Positions 1 to 7,050 of a stretch of 19,298 nt of DNA are shown here, piece after piece (position 1 is the first letter of the stretch; every line of letters begins with the position of its first letter). Both the position numbers and the translations under genes were made by a program. Origin of the DNA: MA-ANB-1 sp040878225. Its GTDB lineage: Bacteria > Actinomycetota > Acidimicrobiia > Spongiisociales > ZC4RG35. The notes under the pieces were generated by a model. It saw only the letters and a program-made list of their open reading frames with translations, was not told the origin of the DNA and searched no databases. The stretch covers positions 1 through 19,298 of the forward strand of contig JBBDMR010000093.1 in the NCBI GenBank assembly GCA_040878225.1. The letters run 5' to 3'.

Positions 1-249
1 CTCATAGACGGCCCCCTCGACCTCGCCGGTGCCCCTCTTGATTGCTCGCTCGATGTTGTCGTTGGGCATCGACGCACCTTTGGCCTTTTCCACCGCCGTG
101 GCCAGCGTCGGGTTGAACTCTATTGCTCCCCCGCCGTCACGGGCGGCGACTTCGATCGCTTTGGCCAGTTTGCCGAACAGCTTGCCGCGGGCGGCATCCT
201 GGCGCCCTTTACGGTGTTTGATGTTCGCCCATTTGGAATGACCTGACAT
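1..249 (-). CDS. yebC: YebC/PmpR (TACO1) family protein, 3' part outside window
   Basis: The 83 visible codons begin MSGHSKWANIKHRKGRQDAA, the signature N-terminus of the YebC/PmpR/TACO1 family, and continue with the family segment around residues 58-70 (ASMPNDNIERAIKRG). The protein runs off the left edge; family members are about 240-250 residues. These cytosolic proteins have been annotated as transcriptional regulators, and some members help ribosomes through difficult sequences such as proline runs; the sequence here does not say which role applies. It is the last visible gene of the minus-strand run, starting 3 bases after the pdxT stop codon with only a weak Shine-Dalgarno (SD) match, so it is probably translationally coupled. 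A pdxS-pdxT-yebC order is also known in mycobacteria (there with one extra gene between pdxS and pdxT). Confidence 0.95.
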   Translation of the reverse strand, partial: MSGHSKWANIKHRKGRQDAARGKLFGKLAKAIEVAARDGGGAIEFNPTLATAVEKAKGASMPNDNIERAIKRGTGEVEGAVYE

Positions 250-252
250 GAC

Positions 253-816
253 CTACACCATATCCAGAAGCATCTGATGGATCCTGCTGTCACCGGTCAA
301 TTCGGGATGAAACGACGTGGCGATGATCTTGTCCTGACGGACCATCACCGGGTGTTCCGCCACTGAGGCCAACACCTCGACCTCCAAACCCACCTTCTCC
401 ACCCAGGGCGCCCGGATAAAGACCGCCTCGAACGGCTCGTCGAGACCTACGACGTCGAGTGACGCCTCGAAGGAGTCGTTCTGACGGCCGAAGGCGTTGC
501 GCTTGACCACGACGTCGAGGGAGCCGAGCAGCGGCTGGTCACCGTCAGTCAGCGAAGCAGCCAGGAAGATGAGACCGGCACAGGTGCCGTACGTGGGAAG
601 CCCGTCGGAGATGGCCAGACGGAGCGGCTCGATGAGACCGAAGCGAACTGACATCTTGCCGATGGTGGTCGACTCACCTCCGGGGATCACCAGTGCGTCG
701 ACGGCTTCGAGGGCGGACGGGGTTTTGACCGGTGTCGCATCGACTCCGAGATCCCCAAGGAGGGCCAGGTGCTCCCGGAAATCCCCCTGGAGGGCAAGAA
801 CACCGACCGTCGTCAT
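253..816 (-). CDS. pdxT: PLP synthase glutaminase subunit PdxT
   Basis: 187 residues, the normal length for PdxT. This is the class I glutaminase that hydrolyses glutamine and channels ammonia to PdxS in the ribose-5-phosphate-dependent route to pyridoxal 5'-phosphate. Visible motifs are GVLALQGDFREH (5-16), PGGEST (45-50), the nucleophile Cys79 in GTCAG, FIRAPW (133-138), and the His170/Glu172 pair in SFHPE, so the catalytic triad is intact. The ATG lies one base after the pdxS stop (TGAGATG), with GAGG about 8 nt upstream. The two subunits are therefore co-translated, as expected for a 12+12 complex. Confidence 0.97.
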   Translation of the reverse strand: MTTVGVLALQGDFREHLALLGDLGVDATPVKTPSALEAVDALVIPGGESTTIGKMSVRFGLIEPLRLAISDGLPTYGTCAGLIFLAASLTDGDQPLLGSLDVVVKRNAFGRQNDSFEASLDVVGLDEPFEAVFIRAPWVEKVGLEVEVLASVAEHPVMVRQDKIIATSFHPELTGDSRIHQMLLDMV

Positions 817-817
817 C

Positions 818-1699
818 TCACCAACCTCGCGAGGCCAGACGTTCGGATTCGCTCAACGTGTCGATCTCGATACCGGGCATCGCAGCCCCCAGGCCGCGGG
901 AGACCTTGGCAACCACTTCGGGCTCGTTCCAGAAGGTGGTGGCTTCGACGATCGCATGGGCGTAACCCTTGGGGTCGTTGCTCTTGAAGATCCCGGAACC
1001 GACGAAGACGCCGTCGACGCCGAGCCCCATCATCAGGGCAGCGTCGGCAGGCGTGGCGATACCACCGGCGGCGAAGTTGACCACCGGCAGCGCCCCGGTC
1101 TTGGCGACTTCACGCACGAGGTCGTATGGAGCGCCCAGGTCGCGGGCTGCACTCATCAGCTGGGCTTCGTCCGTGGTCGAAATCCAGCGGATCTCGTTCG
1201 TGACAGTCCTCATATGCCGGACGGCCTCCACGACGTTCCCGGTGCCCGCCTCGCCTTTGGTCCGAATCATCGCGGCACCTTCGCCGATTCGACGCAGCGC
1301 CTCACCAAGGTTGCGGGCTCCGCAAACGAAAGGTGTAGTGAAAGCCCATTTGTCGACGTGGTGCTCATCGTCGGCCGGGGTCAGCACCTCGGATTCGTCG
1401 ATGTAATCGACCTCGAGTGACTGGAGGACCAGGGCCTCGGCGAAATGGCCGATCCGGCACTTGGCCATGACCGGAATGGTGACCGCAGCCTTGATCTCCT
1501 CAATCATCGAAGGGTCCGACATCCTGGCGACGCCGCCGTCCCGACGGATGTCTGAGGGGACCCGTTCCAGGGCCATTACCGCAACTGCGCCGGCCTCTTC
1601 GGCAATACTGGCTTGGTCGGCGTTGACGACGTCCATGATGACGCCGCCCTTCAACATCTCGGCGAGGCCCCGCTTTACCCTTGTAGTTCCTTGTTCCAC
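818..1699 (-). CDS. pdxS: PLP synthase lyase subunit PdxS
   Basis: 293 residues from the chosen GTG. PdxS condenses ribose 5-phosphate (or ribulose 5-phosphate), glyceraldehyde 3-phosphate and PdxT-derived ammonia into PLP. The (beta/alpha)8 core is highly conserved: GGVIMDVV (18-25), Lys80 in MAKCRIGHF and Lys148 in RTKGEAGTG (the two catalytic lysines of the family), and the phosphate-binding GSGIF (234-238). An in-frame ATG lies 24 bases upstream at 1723, but it has no SD. The GTG at 1699 is preceded by a perfect AAGGAG with 5-nt spacing and gives the usual family N-terminus, so I prefer it. It lies 43 bases after pimA and directly before pdxT. It supplies the cofactor for the two PLP enzymes in this window. 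Confidence 0.97.
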   Translation of the reverse strand: MEQGTTRVKRGLAEMLKGGVIMDVVNADQASIAEEAGAVAVMALERVPSDIRRDGGVARMSDPSMIEEIKAAVTIPVMAKCRIGHFAEALVLQSLEVDYIDESEVLTPADDEHHVDKWAFTTPFVCGARNLGEALRRIGEGAAMIRTKGEAGTGNVVEAVRHMRTVTNEIRWISTTDEAQLMSAARDLGAPYDLVREVAKTGALPVVNFAAGGIATPADAALMMGLGVDGVFVGSGIFKSNDPKGYAHAIVEATTFWNEPEVVAKVSRGLGAAMPGIEIDTLSESERLASRGW

Positions 1700-1704
1700 T
1701 TTTT

Positions 1705-1710
1705 CTCCTT
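1705..1710 (-). promoter_or_regulatory. Shine-Dalgarno site that fixes the pdxS start
   Basis: AAGGAG on the minus strand, 5 nt before the GTG at 1699. It decides the start in favour of GTG over the in-frame ATG at 1723, whose upstream sequence has no purine-rich match. Confidence 0.8.
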
Positions 1711-1742
1711 GGGAAGGCTTCATGGTACCGGGAATCTTCGAT

Positions 1743-2798
1743 CTACCTGTCAGCCATCGCGTCGGCGTACGCCTGGCGATACATGTCCAAAACCATTGAC
1801 CAGTCGTAGGCCTTGACCGCCTCTCTTCCGGCCTCGCCCAATCTGGTTCGCTCCCTCTCGTCCTCGAGAAGACCCGCCATCTCCCGGGCAAGAGCCGCAA
1901 CATCTCCGACCGGAAAGAACACTGCGTTGTCGCCTGCGACAGCCCGGAACGCTTCGAGATCGGAAGCGACCACAGCACAGCCAGCTGCCATTGCCTCGGC
2001 CAGCACAATCCCAAAACTCTCACCCCCGGTGTTGGGGGCGACATAGATTGCGCTCGAGGCCAGCATCCGGTGCTTCTCACCCTCGGTTACGCGCCCCATG
2101 AATCGAACACCGTGGATTTCCTCGGAACGGTCGGCCCCCATGACCATCAGCTCGGAGTCGGGATGCTCTTCGTGGATCAGCCCAAAGGCTTCGAGCGCGA
2201 TGTCCAGGCCCTTCCTCGGGTCGTCGCGGCCGAGGAAGGCGATCCGATGCTTCACCCGGCCGACGGGCAGGTCGTAGCCGGCGACATCGATCGCGTTCGG
2301 GATGATCCTCACATCACCCCAGGCGGGGGGAATACTCCGTTTGGCCGCCTCGCTTACCGCCGTCAAAACTGATGAACGCATTCGCTCCGCAACAAAGGGC
2401 GCCCGCGCGTACACCCTCCGCGCCCAAGCGGGAGCATCAGCATGGAACGTCATCACGGTTGGCTTATCCGTCTTCAGCGCTGCCCAACCGGCTAGGGGCA
2501 TCATCGGCTCATGAATGTGGACGAGTTCCACACCGTCCAGTGCATCACGCATTCTCTTCCACGACATGGGTGACATCGTCAGCGGTACGTTCGAGGCGTT
2601 CGCCCTGATCTTGACCGCTCGCCCCACCGGCACCGTAGCGTTTCCCGTGCCCGGTCCTCCCTGCAGCCGTATCGATCCCACACCGATGAGGATGGAGTCG
2701 ATGCCTGACGATCGGAGGTGTGAAGTCAGTTCTTCACAATGCTGTTGCACGCCTCCGTATTCTCCCAGATCGTAGGGGCAGACAATGCCGACTTTCAT
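1743..2798 (-). CDS. pimA: PimA-like GT4 phosphatidylinositol mannosyltransferase
   Basis: 351 residues of a GT-B fold, GT4-family glycosyltransferase. PimA transfers mannose from GDP-mannose to the inositol of phosphatidylinositol at the cytoplasmic membrane face, the first step of PIM biosynthesis. Visible: N-terminal MKVGIVCPYDLGEYGGVQQH (glycine-rich acceptor/donor loop), HIHEP (94-98), FHADAP, GRDDPRKG (190-197, Arg/Lys contacting the nucleotide diphosphate), and the GT4 signature NTGGESFGIVLAEAMAAG (256-273). The ATG at 2798 is preceded by GGAG with 5-nt spacing and shares one base with the acyltransferase stop (TGATG). An in-frame extension upstream exists but would run deep into that gene. 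Order after pgsA and the acyltransferase matches the mycobacterial PIM cluster, supporting PimA over another GT4 activity. Confidence 0.9.
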   Translation of the reverse strand: MKVGIVCPYDLGEYGGVQQHCEELTSHLRSSGIDSILIGVGSIRLQGGPGTGNATVPVGRAVKIRANASNVPLTMSPMSWKRMRDALDGVELVHIHEPMMPLAGWAALKTDKPTVMTFHADAPAWARRVYARAPFVAERMRSSVLTAVSEAAKRSIPPAWGDVRIIPNAIDVAGYDLPVGRVKHRIAFLGRDDPRKGLDIALEAFGLIHEEHPDSELMVMGADRSEEIHGVRFMGRVTEGEKHRMLASSAIYVAPNTGGESFGIVLAEAMAAGCAVVASDLEAFRAVAGDNAVFFPVGDVAALAREMAGLLEDERERTRLGEAGREAVKAYDWSMVLDMYRQAYADAMADR

Positions 2799-3676
2799 CA
2801 GCTCTCCCGATCGGACGGCCAGTTCGGCTGGACCAGATGCCACTGGGTCGGCGCCTCCCGGATGATGGCCTCGAGCTCATAGGCCAGATCCTGGGTGATT
2901 TTCTGGATCTGTTGCGTCCTCGTGCCATCGGCGGGCATGGGGATCGGGTCTTTGACCACAACGTGGTGCCCGTCGTCGGTGAAATAGCACCCACAGGGAA
3001 ACAACGGGGCGCCCGTGCGCAGCGCAAGAGTTGCCGGCCCGGGAGGCAGCGTTGTCATCTCGCCGAAGAACTCGACCTCCACTCCCCTGCCTCTGAGGTC
3101 CCTGTCGGAGAGCAACGCCACGGCTTTGTTGTCGGCGAGTCCGGACTCGAGGGCGCGCATGACTGTGGCGCTCCCGGTGGCGAGAACGATCTCGATCCCG
3201 AACTCGGCTCTCATCGCAGTGAACCAGTCGGTTATCCGCTCATTGGCAAGCTTCTCGGCGACGGCGAGAACCGGCACCCCCACATCGACGGAGACCGGGG
3301 CTGCAGCCTCCCAATTCCCCATGTGGGGCAGGGCGTAGATCATCCCGATCCCCTGCTCCCGGGCGTCGATGAGCTTGTCGAGACCGTCCACGGTGGTACT
3401 GGCCATCATCTGGGGGACACGCCGGGACCGGGCCCAGAGGGCCTCGGCCCAGTACCGGCCGTATGACATCATCACCGCTTTGGCCGCAGCCCCGGCGTCG
3501 GCATCGGGGCCGAGCACGCGCCGCATGTGTCGCGCGGCCATGGTCCGGCGGCCGGTGGCGCACCGGTGCCAGATCCGGCCGCCGAATTCACCCAACGACC
3601 GGGTCAGGCCGGCAGGGAGCAGTCCGACGAGTCCGACCCCGGCCCGCAGGGCGAGGTATGCAAGGAGATGCTTCAC
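2798..3676 (-). CDS. PatA-like (LpxL/HtrB family) membrane acyltransferase
   Basis: 292 residues. It belongs to the LpxL/HtrB/PatA lysophospholipid acyltransferase family: HMGNWE at 118-123 is the catalytic HX4(D/E) motif, followed by SDRDLRGRGVEVEFFG (190-205) and PPGPATLALRTGAPLFPC, typical of this family. In mycobacteria the equivalent gene, patA, between pgsA1 and pimA, palmitoylates the mannose of PIM1/PIM2. Context makes that the most likely role here. The N-terminal hydrophobic stretch (about 1-25) suggests peripheral or single-pass membrane attachment. The chosen GTG at 3676 forms a GTGA overlap with the pgsA stop and has no SD of its own, which indicates translational coupling. The substrate is inferred from the neighbours, not from the sequence. 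Confidence 0.88.
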   Translation of the reverse strand: MKHLLAYLALRAGVGLVGLLPAGLTRSLGEFGGRIWHRCATGRRTMAARHMRRVLGPDADAGAAAKAVMMSYGRYWAEALWARSRRVPQMMASTTVDGLDKLIDAREQGIGMIYALPHMGNWEAAAPVSVDVGVPVLAVAEKLANERITDWFTAMRAEFGIEIVLATGSATVMRALESGLADNKAVALLSDRDLRGRGVEVEFFGEMTTLPPGPATLALRTGAPLFPCGCYFTDDGHHVVVKDPIPMPADGTRTQQIQKITQDLAYELEAIIREAPTQWHLVQPNWPSDRES

Positions 3677-4242
3677 GGAATGGAGCGATAGGTGGTGGCG
3701 AACCGGTAACCGGCGGTGAACCACACCGTGACCACGAAGATCCAGAGCATCGGTTCCACCTGTCCGATGAGGATCCCGACGGTGAAGAGGAGGACCCGCT
3801 CGGCCCGGCCCATGAGCCCACCCTTGCCTGCGACACCGTGACCTTGGGCCAGCGCCCGGATGTAGGGCACGAGCATCGCTCCACCGACAGCGAGAACAAT
3901 CAAAAGCAGTGAGCGGGGCTCTCCGGCGCTGGCCACACCAAGACCGGCGAAAGCGGCAATCTCACCCAGTCTGTCGAAAGCCGAGTCGAGAAAGGCTCCA
4001 CGAGCCGACTCCGTGCCGGTCACCCTGGCGATGGACCCGTCGAGACCGTCGAGCGCAGACCCGATCAGCACAACACCGGCGCCGGTCTTCAGGTAGTTGT
4101 TCGCGATCAAAACTGAGCCGAAGACGGTGATCGATAACCCGAAAACGGTCATCATGGCGGGGGTGATCCCTACTGCTGCGAGGCCTTTGCCCATGGGAAC
4201 CAGGAACCGGGTGATCCGAGGCCGGACCTTCATGTCGATCAT
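3673..4242 (-). CDS. pgsA: CDP-alcohol phosphatidyltransferase, probable phosphatidylinositol-phosphate synthase
   Basis: 189 residues, an integral membrane CDP-alcohol phosphotransferase. The complete signature D-x2-D-G-x2-A-R-x8-G-x3-D-x3-D is present: Asp65, Asp68-Gly69, Ala72-Arg73, Gly82, Asp86, Asp90. These residues bind the metal ions and the CDP-diacylglycerol diphosphate. In actinobacteria the enzyme at this locus (PgsA1/PIPS) joins CDP-DAG and inositol 1-phosphate to make PI-phosphate. The adjacent acyltransferase and PimA homologue favour that over phosphatidylglycerophosphate synthase. Several hydrophobic segments follow (about 31-50, 53-64, 94-115, 150-180). The start is MIDMKV at 4242; a TAGTTT box lies 9 nt upstream, so a very short leader is possible. 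The second Met (4233) is an alternative. Confidence 0.88.
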   Translation of the reverse strand: MIDMKVRPRITRFLVPMGKGLAAVGITPAMMTVFGLSITVFGSVLIANNYLKTGAGVVLIGSALDGLDGSIARVTGTESARGAFLDSAFDRLGEIAAFAGLGVASAGEPRSLLLIVLAVGGAMLVPYIRALAQGHGVAGKGGLMGRAERVLLFTVGILIGQVEPMLWIFVVTVWFTAGYRFATTYRSIP

Positions 4243-4285
4243 GAAGCCCCGAAACTAGCAGGCACAGACCCCGATACCCCGATCG

Positions 4286-6844
4286 TCAGTCGCCATGTCT
4301 GAGCAGTTCAGACACGTCGGCATTGTCAGCAGTGCGTTGCGCTGCGAGCGATGCCAACCATCCGACGCCGACCGAGAGCACCATCAGGATGGCGATCAGG
4401 TCGATTGTGCCCGCCCACAACGGCCCGGGTGGTGTGGAGGGCAAGGCGTCCAGGGACCGGAAGATGGTGCGCGCAGCGAGGTTGGCGGTGACAGAGCCGA
4501 CGAGAGCCCCGGCCACGACCAACCCGCCGATCTCGATCAGCCCGGCACGGAGGTGCTCTTTGCGGGTGAGGCCCATTCGCACGGCAAGGGCATACGAAAG
4601 ATTCCGGGCTCGTTGCCGGGTATCGGCGTAGAGCAGGATGGCTCCAACGACGATGATCCCGGCGAGGGCAGCGTAAAGCTCGAGGAAATCGAAGGTCCAG
4701 ATGATCACCTGGAACTTGGTGAGGTCGAGCGTCTCGTCGATGGTGGTAGTGAAGGCAAAGCCGATGTCGGCCTCACTCAGAGCTCTTTCGACCTCTTCAT
4801 CGGTGAGCTCGGCCACCCAGAGCTGGGGCACTGTCCCGTCACCCGTAGAAGGCAGGTCGGCTTCTGTCACGAAGCTCTCGTACGCCCCCCGTCCGACGAC
4901 GATCAAGGGCCTCTCGGCCCTTGCCCCGGGAAAGCTCGACACGAGGGCTTCAACTGCTATCGGCACTTGCAGCTGGCCGAGGTCGATTGTTCCGGACTCC
5001 AGGCCGGGCCCGGGGTTGGCCGCAATCGCAGGCAGCGGAGATTCAACGTCGTCGACCAACCCGACAAGCTCGTTCAGGGACCGGTCGGAGAATCCGGGGT
5101 GCCAGAAGGCCCCCAGGGCGAAGGTCGCAGGGTCGATGACGAGGAAGTCGACCGGGGTCCCGTCCATGTCGACCCTATCCGCCCGCCTCACATAAGTCGA
5201 TTGGCCGGCCAGCGAGGGCGGAAGGGGATCGAGGCCGAACACCGGCGCTCTCACGTCCGACCCGATGAACACCTTCCCTTTCGCCTCGATTGAGACCTCG
5301 GCCGAGCGGGTCAGCGCTGCTGAGTAGACAAGGGTCGCAATCGGGATCAGTGCGCCCGCGAGGAGAACGATGACCGGTCCCGGACTCGAGACCAGCCGTC
5401 GGCCCGCCATATAGAACGAGTGGCCGCTCCAGCGATCCTTGACCTTCGGAAGGAGGAACAGGAGCAACTCGGCCGCGAACAGCCCGGCGGCTCCAAAGAT
5501 CAACAATGGAAACAGCAACACAAGAGGATCAACCGAACCCACCAGCTCGTTCTCCCCGAAGACCACTGCCTCATCGCCAATGACACCACGCAGCCAATAC
5601 GCCCCAACGATTGCCCCGGCTGCCAGAGGGAGGGTCCACCACCGGGAAGCCCTGCGGTGACGCCCCGTCGACAGCAAACCCCTGGCCCGCAGCGCAGCCA
5701 CCACCGCCACCAGGATCAGCGCAGCCAGGGTCGCCGGGACCGCAAGAACCAATCCGTCCCGTCTCGCACCCGCCTCGATACCACCCCCGGGGCCAACCCA
5801 GACTGCTAGTGGAATCGACCCAAGGGCCCCGACACCAGCACCCACCGCAATCGGAACCAACATCTCGAGGAGAGCCTTGAAGCCGATGGGAACAGGCCCG
5901 ATACCTATCGCTGAGAGCAAGCGCAACTCATCGTGCCTCCGATCAACCCAATAGCTCCCCGCCGCCGCCACCAGCTCGAACGCCACCAGAACCACGACAA
6001 CCCCCATCGCTTCAACCCGACCCGCAACAATGCCCAGATCAGAGCTGATCACATCGGGGTTGAAGAAAATCGATCTCGATGCCTCCAGGAAGATATCGAG
6101 GATTTCCCCGGCGGTGGTCAGCGTCAGTCCCCTGTGCTCAACGGGCAATTCCCAATACTCCTCGAAACGAAGGTAGTGGGCGTCATCGTTTGGATCGGAG
6201 GCGTCACCGGCAAACACGTCGAGGCCCACCAGGCCGACCGGCTGCTTGCGGTCACCTCCCGGGGTGAAACCGATGAGATTCTCGACCCCGCACCAGTAGT
6301 GACGCGACGCGAGCTGGGCATGATCTTCGGTGATTGCAGTGACCGGGAGTTCCTTTTCCACCACAGGCAGCTGCTCAGCGGCAAAGGCGTCGATTGTGCT
6401 GTATACGACCACGTCGCCGATTTCCAGGTCGAATTGTTCGGCGGCGTACTCATCGATCCAGACCCCGCCACGTCGGCCATCCCCTTCCAGGATCTCGAGC
6501 CGATCTTCGAATCCGTCGCGGTAGAGGAGGACCATCGGAAACGCATCATCTGAGCCCTGTTTGGTCGCCTGCCCCGTAGGACTGACGATCGTTGCCCGCG
6601 CAGCGGCCAGGTTCGACTGGCCAGTGACTTCGTCTGCCAGGAGCTCCCGGTTGGGCTCGGTTACCGCGAGGCCGAATCCCCCTCGAAACGGCGAGGGCCG
6701 CATTGATCCGTTGTAGCTGGCATCACAGCGCCCGCCCAGTTCTCGCTCCAGCGCTTGGGAGGTCGCAGACGAAAGGAACTGGGGAATCAAAGCGACGACC
6801 AAACCCAGGATCACTGCAGCACCGAAGACCGCTGCAAGCACCAC
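4286..6844 (-). CDS. Large FtsX-type (MacB-like) ABC permease, orphan of its ATPase; N-terminus uncertain
   Basis: 852 residues from the GTG at 6844. The architecture is a duplicated FtsX core: TM1 (about 2-24), a roughly 250-residue extracytoplasmic domain, TMs near 278-298, 326-350 and 366-385, further hydrophobic segments at 403-420 and 439-465, a second TM1-like segment at 489-510, a second external domain, then TMs near 722-740, 768-795 and 812-833. The cytoplasmic coupling motifs RRHDELRLLSAIG (302-314) and RARNLSYALAVRMG (745-758) are those of FtsX permeases. No ATP-binding subunit is adjacent. The GTG has no SD and sits at the very beginning of TM1. The frame stays open upstream and encodes FLKAPLLLFRHR, the sort of basic stretch expected before TM1, so the true N-terminus is probably upstream and may be frameshifted. 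Substrate unknown. Confidence 0.8.
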   Translation of the reverse strand: MVLAAVFGAAVILGLVVALIPQFLSSATSQALERELGGRCDASYNGSMRPSPFRGGFGLAVTEPNRELLADEVTGQSNLAAARATIVSPTGQATKQGSDDAFPMVLLYRDGFEDRLEILEGDGRRGGVWIDEYAAEQFDLEIGDVVVYSTIDAFAAEQLPVVEKELPVTAITEDHAQLASRHYWCGVENLIGFTPGGDRKQPVGLVGLDVFAGDASDPNDDAHYLRFEEYWELPVEHRGLTLTTAGEILDIFLEASRSIFFNPDVISSDLGIVAGRVEAMGVVVVLVAFELVAAAGSYWVDRRHDELRLLSAIGIGPVPIGFKALLEMLVPIAVGAGVGALGSIPLAVWVGPGGGIEAGARRDGLVLAVPATLAALILVAVVAALRARGLLSTGRHRRASRWWTLPLAAGAIVGAYWLRGVIGDEAVVFGENELVGSVDPLVLLFPLLIFGAAGLFAAELLLFLLPKVKDRWSGHSFYMAGRRLVSSPGPVIVLLAGALIPIATLVYSAALTRSAEVSIEAKGKVFIGSDVRAPVFGLDPLPPSLAGQSTYVRRADRVDMDGTPVDFLVIDPATFALGAFWHPGFSDRSLNELVGLVDDVESPLPAIAANPGPGLESGTIDLGQLQVPIAVEALVSSFPGARAERPLIVVGRGAYESFVTEADLPSTGDGTVPQLWVAELTDEEVERALSEADIGFAFTTTIDETLDLTKFQVIIWTFDFLELYAALAGIIVVGAILLYADTRQRARNLSYALAVRMGLTRKEHLRAGLIEIGGLVVAGALVGSVTANLAARTIFRSLDALPSTPPGPLWAGTIDLIAILMVLSVGVGWLASLAAQRTADNADVSELLRHGD

Positions 6845-7050
6845 CCGATGGCGGAACAGGAGGAGCGGCGCCTTCAGGAATGGCGGGTGCGAAACATCGG
6901 CCGGGCCGTCGTGTCATTGCAGGTTCAACCTAACGAGGGAAACCCATCGATTATCAGCAAACTCGTTTACACACGAGAATCTCTCCTCGCCGAAACCCAT
7001 GTCACCACGTGGCATTAGGATCGGGCTGTCACCTAGCGAGGAGGTTTCCT
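6845..7050. promoter_or_regulatory. Divergent intergenic region between permease and EF-G-like gene
   Basis: This roughly 200-bp stretch holds the regulatory DNA for both genes. On the plus strand a TANNNT -10 candidate, TAGGAT, lies at 7016-7021, with a perfect palindrome CCACGTGG (7005-7012) immediately upstream. No good -35 box is visible. Other small inverted repeats are AGGTT-C-AACCT (6921-6931) and CTCGT/ACGAG (6962-6977). The left part (6845-6917) probably also encodes the true N-terminus of the permease on the minus strand. Confidence 0.4.
7039..7044 (+). promoter_or_regulatory. Shine-Dalgarno site that fixes the EF-G-like start
   Basis: AGGAGG with 6-nt spacing to the GTG at 7051. 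It selects this GTG over an in-frame ATG at 7009, which would add 14 residues of non-family sequence. Confidence 0.85.

Noticed and set aside
2799..2843. Longer start for PimA at 2843
   Set aside because: It would overlap the acyltransferase by 46 bases and add residues absent from the family; the ATG at 2798 has a good SD and gives the conserved N-terminus.
4262..4281. Tandem ATCGGGGT-like octamers before pgsA (minus strand)
   Set aside because: Only two copies in a 43-bp gap; too short to call a repeat or binding site.
4295..5293. A 332-codon plus-strand frame opposite the permease, and a 307-codon one at 497-1420 opposite pdxT/pdxS
   Set aside because: Both lie antisense to strongly conserved genes and give low-complexity charged translations with no family motif.
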